Origin: Gonatopus flavifemur
Lineage: Eukaryota > Arthropoda > Insecta > Hymenoptera > Dryinidae
DNA: 64,000 nucleotides
Assembly: GCA_018340375.1 (NCBI GenBank)
Contig: JAFFJZ010000007.1
Coordinates: 9,238,001 to 9,302,000, forward strand
Direction: 5' to 3'
A program made the translations under genes and the position numbers. Position 1 is the stretch's first letter, and every line of letters begins with the position of its first letter. Below, piece by piece: positions 11,690 through 23,894 of the stretch. Under the pieces are notes generated by a model. The model saw only the letters and a program-made list of their open reading frames with translations, was not told where the DNA came from and did no database searches.

Positions 11690-13640
11690 AGTAGGCGTAA
11701 TTTTCTATGTGAGAATTAAGAAATGAGAGCCCAAATTGCTATAGCATCGTTGCCGAAGTTAATGAAGCATAAAGCAATGACAACAATGTTTTAAATATCC
11801 GTAGGAGAAGTCGGGTGTTTTTTCCACAACGGGATGAAGAATTGTCAGGACTCTTAGTCCTTGAATTGCCCCTCGTTCTCATTGGCTGTACCATTGAACG
11901 GTGAACTTTTTACTATTTCAGCAAAATAGATTCTTCAAAATCACCATTTCAGCACGAATTTTTCTCTGCGTGATCAGGTAGAGATTTCGTTACTTCCACA
12001 TCTTTCTATTTCTCGGATAAAATTTCACCCCCGTGGGTTTCACTCGAATTCTCCATTCTAGAATCATCGGATTCTGCAAAGCTACAATGTATTGAGGAAC
12101 GAAATGTCTAAAACTCAGTTTTCTAACTGTGGCAATCTAAGATAAGTTTAGAACTATTACCAAATATTACGCGACTAGTGAGATGATATATATGATAATA
12201 ATGATGATCCCCGCGGATCTTCGAAGACTGAATTCTCATAAAAGCCACTAAATCATCAACATGTGTCGAAATTTCTTCCATTAACGTCGTATTCGATCGC
12301 ATTACCATCATGTTGGCTATTAATATTATAGCTATTGTGCATTATTATTAGACTGCTTTGACATCGAAGATATCATTGTACAATGACGGATGAAAGGGAA
12401 GACAGAAGACAGGTTAGAGAAAGATTGATTTGGTTTCGAGAAGAATGGAGGGATATGTGAGACCATAACGGCTCTCGGAGATGCATCATCATTATAAAGT
12501 AATCAGTTGTAGAACAAGTGTGATGAAATCCTCCACTCCCCCTGTCTATCATCCTTTCCCCTTGGTATTTCTTCTCGGTATTCATTTGATTCTTTTTTTC
12601 TGCTTCTATTGTACGATACAACCACGGAATTGTCGGTTTAACTGAATGCACTTCATTCAAACAAAAGTTAGTTATTTCGAATTGTTAAGAGTATTTAATT
12701 GAAACGATTGGAGTGGTTTTCGTTGGCCACTTTCATCAAATTCTAGTTTCATATGCCTGATTTTTGTTGATGATATTTAAATGTATCAAAATTCATATCA
12801 GATACTCATCCAAGTATCTGAAAGATATTCACAATATATCAACTCGAATTCAAGAGTAGGATTCTTTACTTGTAAGTGCCCCATGTCCTCTCGTTGTTTT
12901 GATTACAATCATCAAGTGGTTGATTCATAAATACCGTCATTCTATCGAACAAATGTCAAGGTTCATTTCAAGTTACTCGGGTGAAACTTCTCGTAATAAT
13001 TTATATAATTAATCTATCGTATCTCCATGAAAATATTCGAAATCTTTTTTCAAATAAATCTAAAGCTGAAGGATATTACAGATGATAAGACTGGAGTACT
13101 TTCAGTGACATACTGTGCGTGCTTGAGAACATATATTTACCATTCTAGAGACGCAGAATAAAAATCGAATTTACATAATGTTCATAAAATATTTAGAGTT
13201 ATGAAATCATAAACTTGGGTGTAACCGAGATAATCAAGATCTTTCGCAGATCTTATTATAGTAGCGAAATGGATAAATAATGTAACAGCGATAACGTGAC
13301 GCCCCAGATCCATGATGTCATCCCTTCGACAACACGGTAATCAGATTGAACTGTTTTGAAAGATTGCACGATTTCTGGATTAGCTTCGCTAATAAACTTT
13401 CCGTTCAAGAAAAAATGAATTTATACACAGACATGAAATTGGTGTATCACAGATGTAAGGCGATATCGAGCAACGACAATGATTCAACTATCCTGTATCC
13501 ACCATCGAAGATACAGTTTCGCCGTGTGACGATATCAATTGAAACCACCAGGTTGGGTGTAACCGAGACGCTTAATGAACGTCTGGCATGAAGATTGATG
13601 CAAAATGGAGTAATATCACCGAAGGTTTCTAATCGATGAT
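11690..13640. other. No gene seen
   Basis: No supported exon or transposon. One oddity is a direct repeat of TTGGGTGTAACCGAGA at about 13214 and 13552, without obvious matching flanks. Confidence 0.45.
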
Positions 13641-13641
13641 G

Positions 13642-13938
13642 TCAGACGTTCGCGAGCAAACTACAGCAACGCGAAGCCACGTTCGCGACCGGTATTAAAA
13701 CCAGCGTGTTCTTGCAGACGTTATCGACGACGTACCGAAAGTGCGCACGCGCGATCGCCGCCGGTATTTCGCAATTAAGTCGCTCAAGCACGTGTACGTA
13801 CGTACACAAGTAGGTGATAAATATACACACGCGCATGAAATTTACACGGAAAAAAAGAGCGTAACTACAGCAAAACGATTTTACGTATATACGAAGGAAG
13901 CATCTCTCTAAAGTAGCACCGAGGCAGCTTATCAACAT
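13642..13938 (-). CDS. Weak candidate ORF/exon, unknown product
   Basis: A 98-codon ATG frame lies in a locally GC-richer stretch. On the minus strand it is preceded by a strong acceptor-like sequence, TCGCTTTTTTTCAG, 12 nt upstream of the ATG. The peptide is cysteine-rich with a hydrophobic middle (VCIFITYLCTYVHVL) and ends ANVASRCCSLLANV. No domain is recognisable. Part of the frame is GTAC/CACGTG-type repetitive DNA (about 13790-13810), which argues for a regulatory region rather than a gene. Confidence 0.15.
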   Translation of the reverse strand: MLISCLGATLERCFLRIYVKSFCCSYALFFRVNFMRVCIFITYLCTYVHVLERLNCEIPAAIARAHFRYVVDNVCKNTLVLIPVANVASRCCSLLANV

Positions 13939-13949
13939 TATTTCTCTTC

Positions 13950-15120
13950 CTCTGAAAAAAAGCGAAAGACCGCTATAAGCAATGTTGCAACATTAATGAA
14001 CCTCGCGTTATGTGTACGGGATAAATGATAACGCGGGTTTAAATACCAGTTTAGCGCGTGTCCGGCCACAAGACCGGTCCCCGAGACATTTAACAACGTC
14101 TTAGATCTTCCATTTGTCGAATTAAAGATTCTCGTACTTCGAAATGCGTCTCTAGCAGTAATAGCAGTCGGTTTGCGCTAATTAAACCGTGCCTCTCGCG
14201 AGTTCAATCCGCATTACCACACTGATGATATTGCCGATATCGATTCAAAATGTCGTTTTTAACTTTTTGATCTCGATCCGTTATATCTTATCCCTTCCTC
14301 TGACAATGAGAAACAAGAAATCAATGATTCTTCGATGCGAAAGAAGCATCATCGCTACCAGGCGTTAGAGAAATTCTTTCAAGTTTCTGATTCGAACATA
14401 TAGTGTATTCCGAATTTCTATTTTAGAAATTCAACCGTTATACGTGTTATCCAGGTTTCGCTTCTAATCTTATGCACGCAGAAAGTTGTTTCTTGATACG
14501 TCTTATGGTCTGTCTAGGAAGTCTGTCGATGGTTAAATATGGATACACGGGTTGATGGTCATAAATCATCGCGATATAGCATTTTTTTCTTCAATCCGCT
14601 TTTTTGAACCATCGGTTTCCATCAATCTGTCAACGAGATGAATTTTTAAATACTCAGCAGGGCTTATCAAATCCACTGAGGCGTGGTACATAAAAAGTAG
14701 AAGGAAAATACGAGGGAAGGAAAAGATAATTGCGGAAAGGAACTTAGCTCTGGAATCAATTTCCATTCATTTTCTCGACGTTTAGCTGTACTTCGGTCGA
14801 AACTTGCAACATAGAAACGAGGGTTTTTCAAAATCGAACAGCACAAATTTGAAATACACTGTTCTGCATTCGAACGAAACATTTCAAATAAAATTTCATG
14901 AATTCTCATTCATCAGATTCAGGGAATTCCTTAAACTGCGATGAATTATCACAAATCATCTCATCCACGTATGGAATAATCGATTCAAAATGATCATCTG
15001 TGACTCATAGGTAAATCCTTTTGACCAAGCAAACGTTTATATTTATAAAATTCTATTGTAAACACATATTTTGCCCTTCTTATGGACTAGAAAAATGTAG
15101 TTCCTTTTGCTACGACAACT
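13950..15120. other. No gene; possible regulatory DNA
   Basis: The stretch 14030-14220 is richer in CG and contains GCTAATTAAACC, a homeodomain-type core, plus GGTTTAAATACC. No exon is supported. This is only a composition-based suggestion of a cis-regulatory segment. Confidence 0.2.
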
Positions 15121-15128
15121 TTTACGTA

Positions 15129-15280
15129 TCCTGGAATAGTGATGGTGATCTTTGGAAAGGATCGATCCTGTTTTTATATTGATAAAGTATATAATTTTCA
15201 TAGATTTCAATAAGAATTCGATACTTTTCATATGAAAAAAGGATCGATCTTTTTCAAGGGTCCCCATCATCACCCTGGAA
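15129..15280. mobile_element. Palindromic MITE, AGATCGATCC family, copy 1
   Basis: The left arm runs through GATGGTGATC to AAAGGATCGATCC. The right arm is its inverted counterpart, GGATCGATCTTTTTCAAGGG then CCATCATCACCC. The core contains an AAGTAT...ATACTT pair. The element at 21621-21752 is a second copy in the opposite orientation, sharing arms and the core phrase ATTGAAATCTAT. No coding capacity. Confidence 0.7.
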
Positions 15281-15904
15281 TGTGATTGAAGTTTATACTG
15301 CATTGAAGTAAAATCCAGGATTCAAAGAACTCCACGAGATGGCATAATGAAGCAGCTGTGCATTCAACATTCAAAAATTCAATTAATAATTCTTCGTGAC
15401 AGACAGACAAAAGAATCGACGCCCAATTGCTTCCAGAAATAGTGATTCACAATATTCCACGATATCCATATTTTTTATCGAAACTTTGTTAAATTTATAT
15501 CAAATTCTATAAAATATAGATAAAAACTATATACAAATTGTATATAAAATATCAATATCGTGAGATATCATGCATCCCTATTTAGAACCTCCCAAATATT
15601 ATTATTAGAAATCAATTGTTTTTGAAGACAAGCATGAAATAACTTTAACAGAAGTATTCTAGGCATTCAAGTTTGATACAGTTTATTGTGAGTGTCTCGC
15701 AAGTATTTGGTGAGTTTAACTAATTCCTCGCTAGCACAAGTCTTATAAACTCGTAAATGTCACATTATAAAAAAATTTACTCGGTATACCAGCCATGTTC
15801 GGTCTTCCTTTCTTCTGAACTTTTAGAAAAATTTTGCAACATTCCAAGAAACTTGAATCAATTTTCAAAATATGTACCAAAATTCAGTTGAAATTCCTTG
15901 AAAT

Positions 15905-15999
15905 TCGGTAAAAACCATCTGAAAATTCAGAAGCAAGTGGCTGTGAGAAATTCACAGTTACATTTTATGAATCTTCAGAAGGATTTTTCTTACAGTGTA
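15905..15999. repeat. Dispersed repeat, CTGAAAATTCAG family, copy 1
   Basis: CTGAAAATTCAGAAGCAAGT, then TCACAGTTAC, then AGAAGGATTTTTCTTACAGTGT recurs with the same order at 22688-22768. Both end in a TTTTTCYTACAGTG/TTTTTTCATAGTG word like the ends of other MITEs here, so these are likely partial miniature transposons. Confidence 0.5.
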
Positions 16000-16240
16000 A
16001 AATAATTCTACTACGAAAATCTTTCCAATTAGTGTAATTTCGTTGAGTTCCTTTTCATTGATTTTGTGTAACAACGCTGTTGAAAGATGGCACTCAATTT
16101 ATCAAATAAAATTCTTATTCACATAAAGATAGTATTCATATTTGGGAAATGTTTTAGATGAACAATAACCTTCAATTCAATTGTATATTTGAAGATTTTG
16201 TTCAGTTCGGAACGGTGTAATTGAGAAATTCGTAGTTTAT

Positions 16241-16378
16241 GGGGATACCAGCGTCGGGACATTAGCCAAATTTATTCTGACATTTCATTCAAAAATGAAG
16301 CAAAAAATCAAAATATCGCTTCATTCTCGAATGAAACGTCAGAATAAATTTGGCTAATGTCCCGACGCTGATATCACC
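16241..16378. mobile_element. 138-bp fold-back element
   Basis: About 50 bp from 16241 (GGGGATACCAGCGTCGGGAC onward) is repeated almost perfectly as an inverted copy ending at 16378, with a loop of about 37 bp. The arms differ at only a few positions, so insertion or homogenisation is recent relative to other repeats in the window. No TSD is clear. Confidence 0.8.
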
Positions 16379-16659
16379 TTAATCATCACAGAATTCAGAT
16401 TTGTGCAGTAAAATGATCACTTGACAATTTGTTTGTATAGTTCAATATTTCAAGTCACCTTCGTGTAGTTCAAAAGACCAGTCGCTTGAAGCGAGTGCTG
16501 TCCTGTCCACTCGTAGAAGTCTCTGTGTATCGTTGAAATGTGATCAAGCGTGGAGCTGTTCCTAGGTGAAGATATTACGAAACGCATTTTTCACTGCAAT
16601 AAAATCCTTGAAAATTATTTTCCACCGAAAACAACATTTTCTCAAGAGAAAATTCTTAA

Positions 16660-16915
16660 GAAAAAAATCTCGAAGATACATTTAAGATATCTTCAATCAA
16701 ATGAAATCAGGATGTCGAATCTGAAATAGATACAAGATTTCTTGAAAATACCTTAACTGAGATATCTTCGGGATGCATCTCAAAGATCTCTTTCAAATAT
16801 CTCAGAGTTATGAAATCAAGATATTTTCCGCAAGATACCTGAAAGATGCAGCAGTTCCATATCTTTACAAAGATATATTCCAGATGCATCGTAAAGATAT
16901 CTTTTTGCTTATTGG
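16660..16915. repeat. AAGATATCTT-rich repeat block
   Basis: The palindromic word AAGATATCTT or close variants occurs many times, including AAGATATCTTTTTG near 16896, with GATGCATC words between. The hairpin at 58140-58443 uses the same vocabulary (AAAGATATCTTTTAGATG), so this may be a decayed relative. Confidence 0.45.
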
Positions 16916-17573
16916 GTTTATTCTTATATTCTGTACACGAAACATTGCACTATTCAATTGTTTACTTACTTGAGGTCTGTAATCGTGGCGTTTGAAACAA
17001 CTGTTGATCCTTGAAATACTCTTCATAATTGGATAAGAACAACCAGAAAGAATTTATGAGGTTTCGGATAACATACTGAAGAAGGAAGGCCAGATGCTGC
17101 AAAAAGTAAGATATTTTCTTCTTCCAAGAACGTTTTGGTTGTTCCAAAGTGGAAAATTCATTCTATTCATTGTCAGAGAAATTTTCACATTCAATAAAGA
17201 ATTCTTTATGGAAATATTCCATTCTCATATTGAATTTTATATTGGGGATAGAATTTCAAAATTGCTCCCTGAAATGTAAAAACTGTTCATCAAATCTCAC
17301 AGGCATGATATTAAAATTAAAGAGAAAATTCTTTGCATTGGAAACAAAACTTATTCTTGACAAGTTCAAGGAAAACTATTTGGAAACGCTTCAATGGAAT
17401 CACTCACTCTACATGGTCTGGAAAACTGCATATTCAAATTCATAAATGGTTTTTCTTTTAAAAGTCCTGCCGAAACGTTGATTGTTTGATCATTACACGA
17501 TCATTACGGGGAAAAAATTTGAAATTCCGTGGTATGTTTGCTGGAACAAGAACAAGATATTTTGATTCTTTTA

Positions 17574-17872
17574 CACGGAAAGACCGGGTCTATTAATATT
17601 TAGAAAAATGACTGTCAATTTAGGGAAAACGAGGATTGCTGAAAAATATTCGTAGTGAGTCTACTAAAAATTCGTAGTCGATGTATTAACAATTGATAGT
17701 TCCACGTTGAAAAATATCAATGAAACTATCAACTGTTAATATTTTGACTACGAATTTTTGGTAGACTCACTACGAATATTTTTCAGCGATCCTCTTTTTC
17801 CTCAAATTAACAGTCATTTTTCTAAACGTTGATAAATTCTTTCTGAATATCAATAGACCCGGTTTTTCCGTG
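17574..17872. mobile_element. 299-bp hairpin MITE, TA target
   Basis: The ends CACGGAAAGACCGGGTCTAT and ATAGACCCGGTTTTTCCGTG are inverted copies flanked by TA (17572-17573 and 17873-17874). The arms continue inward over most of the element (AATGACTGTCAATTT / AAATTAACAGTCATT; ATATTCGTAGTGAGT / ACTCACTACGAATAT), so nearly the whole unit folds into one hairpin. There is no coding capacity. The first bases (CACGGAAA) are shared with the hairpins at 30116, 45328 and 58466. Confidence 0.85.
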
Positions 17873-18099
17873 TAGCCACAGGAAACCCATCAATGACTTG
17901 CGAATCAAATTGAAATGGTTTGGCTTTGAATAAACGAAAAAAAATAGCAAAATCTTTAGACATCAAATAACCTGTATCAAGATTTTACGTTCCGTCTTCC
18001 TCGAGAAATTACTTTTTGTAAGCAGCAGGTAGGGATTCGTAAACAAAAAACCTCAACTATTCATAGAAAATTCATGATAAGAATTGCACAGCGATATTG

Positions 18100-19480
18100 T
18101 AAGTAACAGCAGTTACAGCAATAAAAGCAATGACAGGGTATGGTAGTGGTAGTAGGTCGTTCTGTTATTGAGAATAGTGGCCGAAAAGCAATACACGCAT
18201 ACACTCTAAACTCCATAATCCGTGATGGCGTCCTTGAGATCTGATCCCTTGTACCACTCTAGACTTCAACTTCACACTATACTCTACCTTGTAGCTGCTC
18301 CGTAGCATCGTGGGGAACCGTTGCACACTGGTACTTGTATTGGTAATTACAGACACAACCACGCACAAACTCTCGTCCCAATAACGATGAAACACAAAGT
18401 TTGTGATCTGTCTCATTCGTTTTGATTTTGTTGTGGAAGGATGGCAATTGTGAGTATAGAACCAAAAGAAAGGGGCATCACGAACGGTTATATTGTCTTA
18501 CCAATCGGTTCAATTCAGATTCGAAACCATAAGAAAAGATTGGGCTAACATCGGAGTGCCTGGCTATGATCTGTCTTTAGATGGACAGACATACTATGTC
18601 AGTGACACGTGCAGTAACCGAACGAGAGGAACAAAGATGTAAAAGTTGAGAAAAGAGGTGGCCAGAAAGAGGAAGAGGATGGCGGAGATACGAGATAGAA
18701 GGAGGAGGAGGTGGAGAACGAGACGTGGAAGAGGGGAAGAAAGAGCGAGGAGAAATGGAAGTACCGCTATACCTGGATGGAGGTAGCCTCAGGCTAAATA
18801 CATACCTACCTACCTACCTAGTGTGTATATCCTCGAAACGGCTCGACTCAGCTCGGCTTTGCTTAACTCAGCTCGGCTGGTTGCTTCGTACGCTCTACCT
18901 CTTCCCTTCTCCCCTCCTCTCTTCTCACCACACCGACAGATCCTTCTTCTCCCACTATACAAAGACCACTACCTCTACCACCACCACCACCATCATCACC
19001 GCCACCACCATCGCGCTAGCTTTATCGTACCTGAAGCTGTGGAACGAGTCAGAGAGGTGTACAACCACAACCGTGGGGCAAACAGAACCAAACCAAGTCT
19101 ACACATCCACCATAATGCGCGCCGTAGCGCGCAACCGTAGGACAAACTTTGCCTCTGGTCTGTCTTGCTAGTACAGTGACTTTTATGTGTTGTTTCTCCC
19201 TTGGAGATTCGATCGTGTGCACAAGCCGTGTATCGTTACTCGAACTCTTGTTTCTTCGATTCATCTTTTCGTTTTCCCACTGCCGTCTCTGCCTTCGGTT
19301 AATCCAAAAACAGTAGTGTGCAAAGTTGTGTTTCTTAGGCGATGAAACATCCTCTCGTCTTTTCTATTCGTCCGGTGGTTCACGGTTCTTGCTCTCATCA
19401 AATTTGTACAAAGAATTGTTTCGACAATGACGAAGAGGACTACATCGTGAAAAGGATTTAAAACTTGTGCGCGTGCGCGG
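18100..19480. other. GC-richer, simple-sequence-rich stretch upstream of a candidate promoter
   Basis: It contains a purine run (AGGAGGAGGAGG near 18700), a CCACCACCACC tract near 18975-19015, CpG and tandem CCTACCTACCTACC near 18802. Long open frames here (such as 18725-19171) consist mainly of threonine and histidine runs from the triplet repeats and are not believable genes. Confidence 0.4.
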
Positions 19481-19484
19481 TGAC

Positions 19485-19925
19485 AACCGGTATAAAGCCA
19501 CGAAGACAGCTGAGAGAGTGGTTTGCCACGTTTCTGGTTCAAGTGTTGAGTTGTTGTTTGACCTCTCCTTCTAATGTATATAAGTATAGATAATAGAAAA
19601 ATAGTGTATGATCGTATGACCTATTAGGATGGTGACTTGTGCTAATTGGTGCGAGTGAAATAAGATATAGTTTTCCTCCTTGCTCCTTGTTTACTTGTTC
19701 GTCGGTCGACAGTGTCGATACGACGATTCGTTCGTGTTCTCAACATATTCAAACGTAGTTTTCTATTTTGACGTTCGTAACATGCCGGTTCACGGATGTT
19801 GTCTGTCACAGTACAACGCACTGGTCCTCACCACGTACACGATGAATATGTGATTATCATTGCGTGCTGCTCACATGTATATGATTCATTTCAAACATAC
19901 TTACACAGTCTTGTACAGCCACGAG
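19485..19925 (+). promoter_or_regulatory. Candidate promoter with first exon and strong splice donor
   Basis: A consensus TATA box (CCGGTATAAAGCC, 19491-19497) sits in a GC-richer context, which puts transcription start near 19520. The following 400 bp ends at a near-perfect donor, CCACGAG|GTGAGTTTCC, with the exon end at 19925. An ATG at 19782 in a good insect start context (CGTAAC before it) opens only 23 codons (MPVHGCCLSQYNALVLTT...). A second at 19796 stays open to the donor (43 codons). I cannot tell which, if either, is used, and the exon may be untranslated. It lies 9.66 kb upstream of the first recursive-splice signature on the same strand, so it could be the first exon of that transcript. 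Confidence 0.35.
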
Positions 19926-21000
19926 GTGAGTTTCCTTGCTGCCGCTGCTGTTATTGCTCGATTCTTGCGACACACACCTGCGTGTAACAGCAACACCTTG
20001 ATGCCGCACCAACGATATCCCAGTATTCCTGAATGTTTAGCGTCAATATGGATTCAAAATAACACGGATATTGCCATGCAGCGACGAATTTCAAACGAGT
20101 TCCGTGATGAAACTCTTGAATGCTCGGTAGTGGTTTGATGTGGTTGCCAGTTGTTCACGAAACAGGAGACTTCAATGCCAATTGTCTTGTATCGTGTTGA
20201 AAATGATACCCGCGAGGAGACTTCGTTGTGAATAGTTCAAGTTTTTTGTTGGTTTCTATTCGTCAAGACGATTTTATAAGTGAATAATAATATTGATATA
20301 GACATATCGGGAGGAGGAAAAGAAAAGTCAAACAGAGGAAGAATAAGGAGAAGAAGAAGAAGTATCAGAAAACAGTGTGTGAAACCAGCTGTGTAGAAGG
20401 ATTTAAATGAATAAGACCTTCTCTCTTTCTGAACGTCCATCTTCTATTCGCAGAGGTTAGTCACTCCTTCGTTCCGGTATACATGCTTGTGTTGTGTGTA
20501 TGTGCCGGAGTGTCTGTGGTTGTCTCTTGTGTGACGTGTGTGCGTGCTGCGTGACTCGTGGGTAGATGTAGAGGAATAATGTTTAGATATGTATAGGTAT
20601 ATAAATATAGTGTGCCATGAAGCATGGATATATATGTATGTGTGCGTTGTATATATGTAGTCCAACGATCGACGTGCACAGATATTGCGAAAGTTGGACG
20701 AGTTCGCAAGAAAAACATTTAATACGAAAGAGGAAAAAATGAGGATTTTCAGTTTGCGGCGTTCAAAGCATTTCTCGAGCAAACAAGTTCTAAATTTTCA
20801 CATATTTTTAGAGTTTCAGTAGCAGAATTTATCCTTGAAGGAATACCTTCTGTTATACGTTTACGATCATTGTATTTCGATTATAAATACAGGATATGAT
20901 TTTAAAATTTGTAGAAAGTAGGCTTGCAATACCCAAAGATGGATGAATTTATGTTGGTTAGTTAATCAAAGGTATGAAACAAAGCAGGGTATTATGAATA
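19926..21000. other. No further exon seen
   Basis: This follows the strong donor. No coding stretch is supported. TG-rich low-complexity sequence lies at about 20485-20560. A weaker donor-like CGCAGAG|GTTAGT lies near 20457. Confidence 0.4.
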
Positions 21001-21018
21001 TCGAGTTTCTTAACTTCT

Positions 21019-21249
21019 CGCACTAACAGAAAGGATATCTTGAAATGAGAAAATTTTTCTTGTCGCTGGGAGAAAACTCATTTTTTTCTTGAGTCTAGAA
21101 AATTCTCCTCGAATTAGGAAAATTTCTTTTGAAATCAGAACGAACTTTTCTTGATTCAAGTCAAATTGTCTAGGCTCAAGAAAAAAGTGAGTTTTGTTCC
21201 AGGGACAAGAAAAATTTTCTCATTTCAAGAAATCCTTTCTGCGAATGCG
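21019..21249. mobile_element. About 230-bp hairpin MITE
   Basis: The left arm CAGAAAGGATATCTTGAAAT then GAGAAAATTTTTCTTG matches, inverted, the right arm CAAGAAAAATTTTCTC then ATTTCAAGAAATCCTTTCTG. Inner inverted pairs continue (AAACTCATTTTTT / AAAAAAGTGAGTTT). No open frame. Target duplication is unclear. Confidence 0.75.
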
Positions 21250-21620
21250 GGTAGATTTTATCCTTTAACGATCAGGGAATTTTTCTTCATTTCCAAGTAC
21301 AGGTTTTGTTTCTTATAGATTGAAGTGTTCGAGAAGTGAAGTAAGAGTTCTTTTCTCAAAAATAAAATGGTCTACTATTGTTTTAGAAGAGGAATCCTCT
21401 AATCGTCTTTTGAAATTCTAGCCGAAATTTCAAAGAATCATGAAGTTTCTGCAAGTTTGAGCTGGAAAAGAACTATGTTTTAGCTTTGGTGCAAAAAATT
21501 CTTGGATATCATGTCATGGATAAGGACTTTTACATTAGAAGGATCTCTTTCTAACTTCCTTGGCGTGACAATCGATTCTCGAACAATGGAATATAGCAAT
21601 TTTTACAGGAATGAGAAGAT

Positions 21621-21752
21621 CACTCCATAATAGTGACGAGGATACTTGAAAAAGATCGATCCTTTTTCGTATAAAAAGTATCAAATTTTGATTGAAATCT
21701 ATAAAAGTTAAAAGGATCGATCCTTTTCAAAGACCCCCATCACTACTCCATA
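21621..21752. mobile_element. Palindromic MITE, AGATCGATCC family, copy 2
   Basis: This has the same arms as 15129-15280 in opposite orientation: CTTGAAAAAGATCGATCC on the left and GGATCGATCCTTTTCAAAG on the right, then CCATCACTACTCC. Shorter than copy 1. Confidence 0.7.
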
Positions 21753-21910
21753 AGAGTGAATTTTCACTCCATAGGAATGAAACTGTAAATCTTGTCGCCG
21801 CGCTTCGAATATTTTCATTCTAAAAAACTCAGAAAGATGAGCTAAATTCTTTTGAAAAATATATTTTTGGCAACTGTTTTAGACGCCACGCAGTGTAAGT
21901 ATCATAGAAC

Positions 21911-21995
21911 TGGGGCTATAATCTGATTAAATGTGATTTTATAAAAAATTTGTATCAACTTTCTATAAATCCTTAAAAAAACTTGATACAAGTTA
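21911..21995. repeat. Short interspersed repeat, GGGGCT/TGTGATTTTATA family
   Basis: TGGGGCTATAATCTGATTAA then ATGTGATTTTATAAAAAATT, followed by TTGTATCAAC and an inverted TTGATACAAG. Related to 11588-11680 and 35345-35410. Confidence 0.6.
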
Positions 21996-22659
21996 CGTTT
22001 CCTCTACTTCAAAGATGCACTATAAAAATTCCAGCAGTATCAGTTACCATAAATCACAATGATTCACTGAAAATTGAATTCTTACCATGTGGTGCTGCGT
22101 TTCTCAATGTTCATTATACTGTCCCGCGAGCACTGACGAATCTCATTTCACGGTGCAAAAATTATGGAAAGTTTTTCATCACTCCAGTAGTCTCCTAATC
22201 GTGGGGGAGTTGTTTTTTTCACAAAAAATAAGCGCCTTTTCTGCCTCCATCTTTCCAACAACTGTTATGCAAAATCTTTTTCTGAAACTTCTAAAAAGTT
22301 TCAGATAACGTTTTTGAAGATATATTTCAAAAGTACAAACACTCGAGGACTTATAAAAGATATCTTTTGGTATTGTATAAGACTTGTTGTAATGTCTTTA
22401 ATCCTTTCTGCAGATATCTGTTGGACAAAGAGTGTTATGTTAAAATTTAATGTATGTGGATGAAATTGATAGAAAGAGTGGAATAAAATGAGGAATGTAC
22501 ATGGATATAGAGTAAAGTGTATGAAAAATGGAAAAAATTCCTTGTGAAAATTCAGAAGGATTCTAAGAAAGTTTCCGTCAAAAATCGTTCTGGGTTCCAC
22601 CTGGAATTGCTTAGGTGGGTGTCCATGGGTTCTCAGAGACTTATCTGATTCTTTTTGAT

Positions 22660-22768
22660 AAGGTTTCCGCTAAATTTCGGAACATATTCTGAAAATTCAG
22701 AAAAAAGTGGCTTCGAAAAATCACAGTCGTATCTCTCAACTTTTAGAAGGAATTTTTTTCATAGTGTC
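22660..22768. repeat. Dispersed repeat, CTGAAAATTCAG family, copy 2
   Basis: It carries CTGAAAATTCAGAAAAAAGT, TCACAGTCGT, then AGAAGGAATTTTTTTCATAG, in the same order as 15905-15999. Confidence 0.5.
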
Positions 22769-23499
22769 GATTTAATTTGGAGAGATTGAAATAGGTTTCC
22801 AGCAGAGAAACAATTCGTAAGATAAACTCAAGGCTCGTCAAAGTTTGAAATTATGGAAAACCGTTGTTCGTATCAGTGTTCATTAAAGAACCGGATGTAT
22901 GATAAGAATGGACTTTTTAGTCCTCCAAAGGTTAATCACTACACGCTGGAAAATAATTGTAAAATTCTCCCCCAACAATAGTCGCAACGATGAAATGTGT
23001 CCATCAATGGTGAACTTTATCCTTCTGGTGTTGGAAAATTTAACAATCGGGGAGCAAAATAGATTCTCAAAATATGCTGCTGGAGTTTGAATCGCTTATT
23101 AAAACGGATTAGTGCTCGAACAACACGATATTTAGCTGTTAGAGACAAAAAATCTTGCGGTACATTCTTTAAACTATGTTTTCAGTTTCAAAGAGTTAAT
23201 ATGAAGTGAAAAATCACGATGTTTCATCAGATTTTGTGAGTTTAAAATTTCGTTTCGTTTCTATAAATGATTAAAACTTCAAGAATATTTCAAAATCTGG
23301 GAGAAATTGTTTAGCGTTGAGAAAAAACTATATCAAGAGCTGGAATTCACCACACACCCAAGAAAATTAATATCAAAAGAAAAGCATTCCTCTCATTTTG
23401 ATGCAACTTCTCTTCTGCTATTTGGTATCAAAATTATTCTCAGATAGCACAAAGACTCCAAAAACATTCGAAAAGATTCCTTAAAAATTCTTATTCCCT

Positions 23500-23761
23500 C
23501 ACTGAGAGAAAAAATTTCCGGGAACAATGAAATATTTAGTTGAATAGTCGCCATAAAATACCTAATTGATTTGAATAAACTTTCATTTACTCGATTAAAT
23601 ATTCATTCAATCAAACAAATATTTAACATGCTATGAAATATTTCAACAATTGAAACAGTTATTCAATTGAGTCAATGAAAGTTTATTCAAATCAATTGAG
23701 CATTTTATGGTGACTATTCAACTAAATGTTTTATTGTTCCCGGAAATTTTTTCTCTCAGTG
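23500..23761. mobile_element. 262-bp hairpin MITE
   Basis: CACTGAGAGAAAAAATTTCC at 23500 and GGAAATTTTTTCTCTCAGTG ending at 23761 are exact inverted copies. The arms continue inward (GAATAGTCGCCATAAAAT / ATTTTATGGTGACTATTC; AATAAACTTTCATT / AATGAAAGTTTATT). Non-coding. The target duplication is not clear from the flanks. Confidence 0.85.
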
Positions 23762-23894
23762 CTGGGAGTTGTCAGGAACTGGATACAAGCCCGTGAATAT
23801 TGCACTCTGAAAAGACTAGATAATTGTCACAAGCAACTTGTAACTGAATTTGGTTCCAACAAATTTGATCAATCACACCCGGGGATAAATTTTT

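Noticed and set aside
18725..19171. 148-codon frame, one of the longest in the window
   Set aside because: The leading codon is GTG, and much of the peptide is threonine/histidine runs from a CCA/ACC triplet tract; two frames are open over the same tract.
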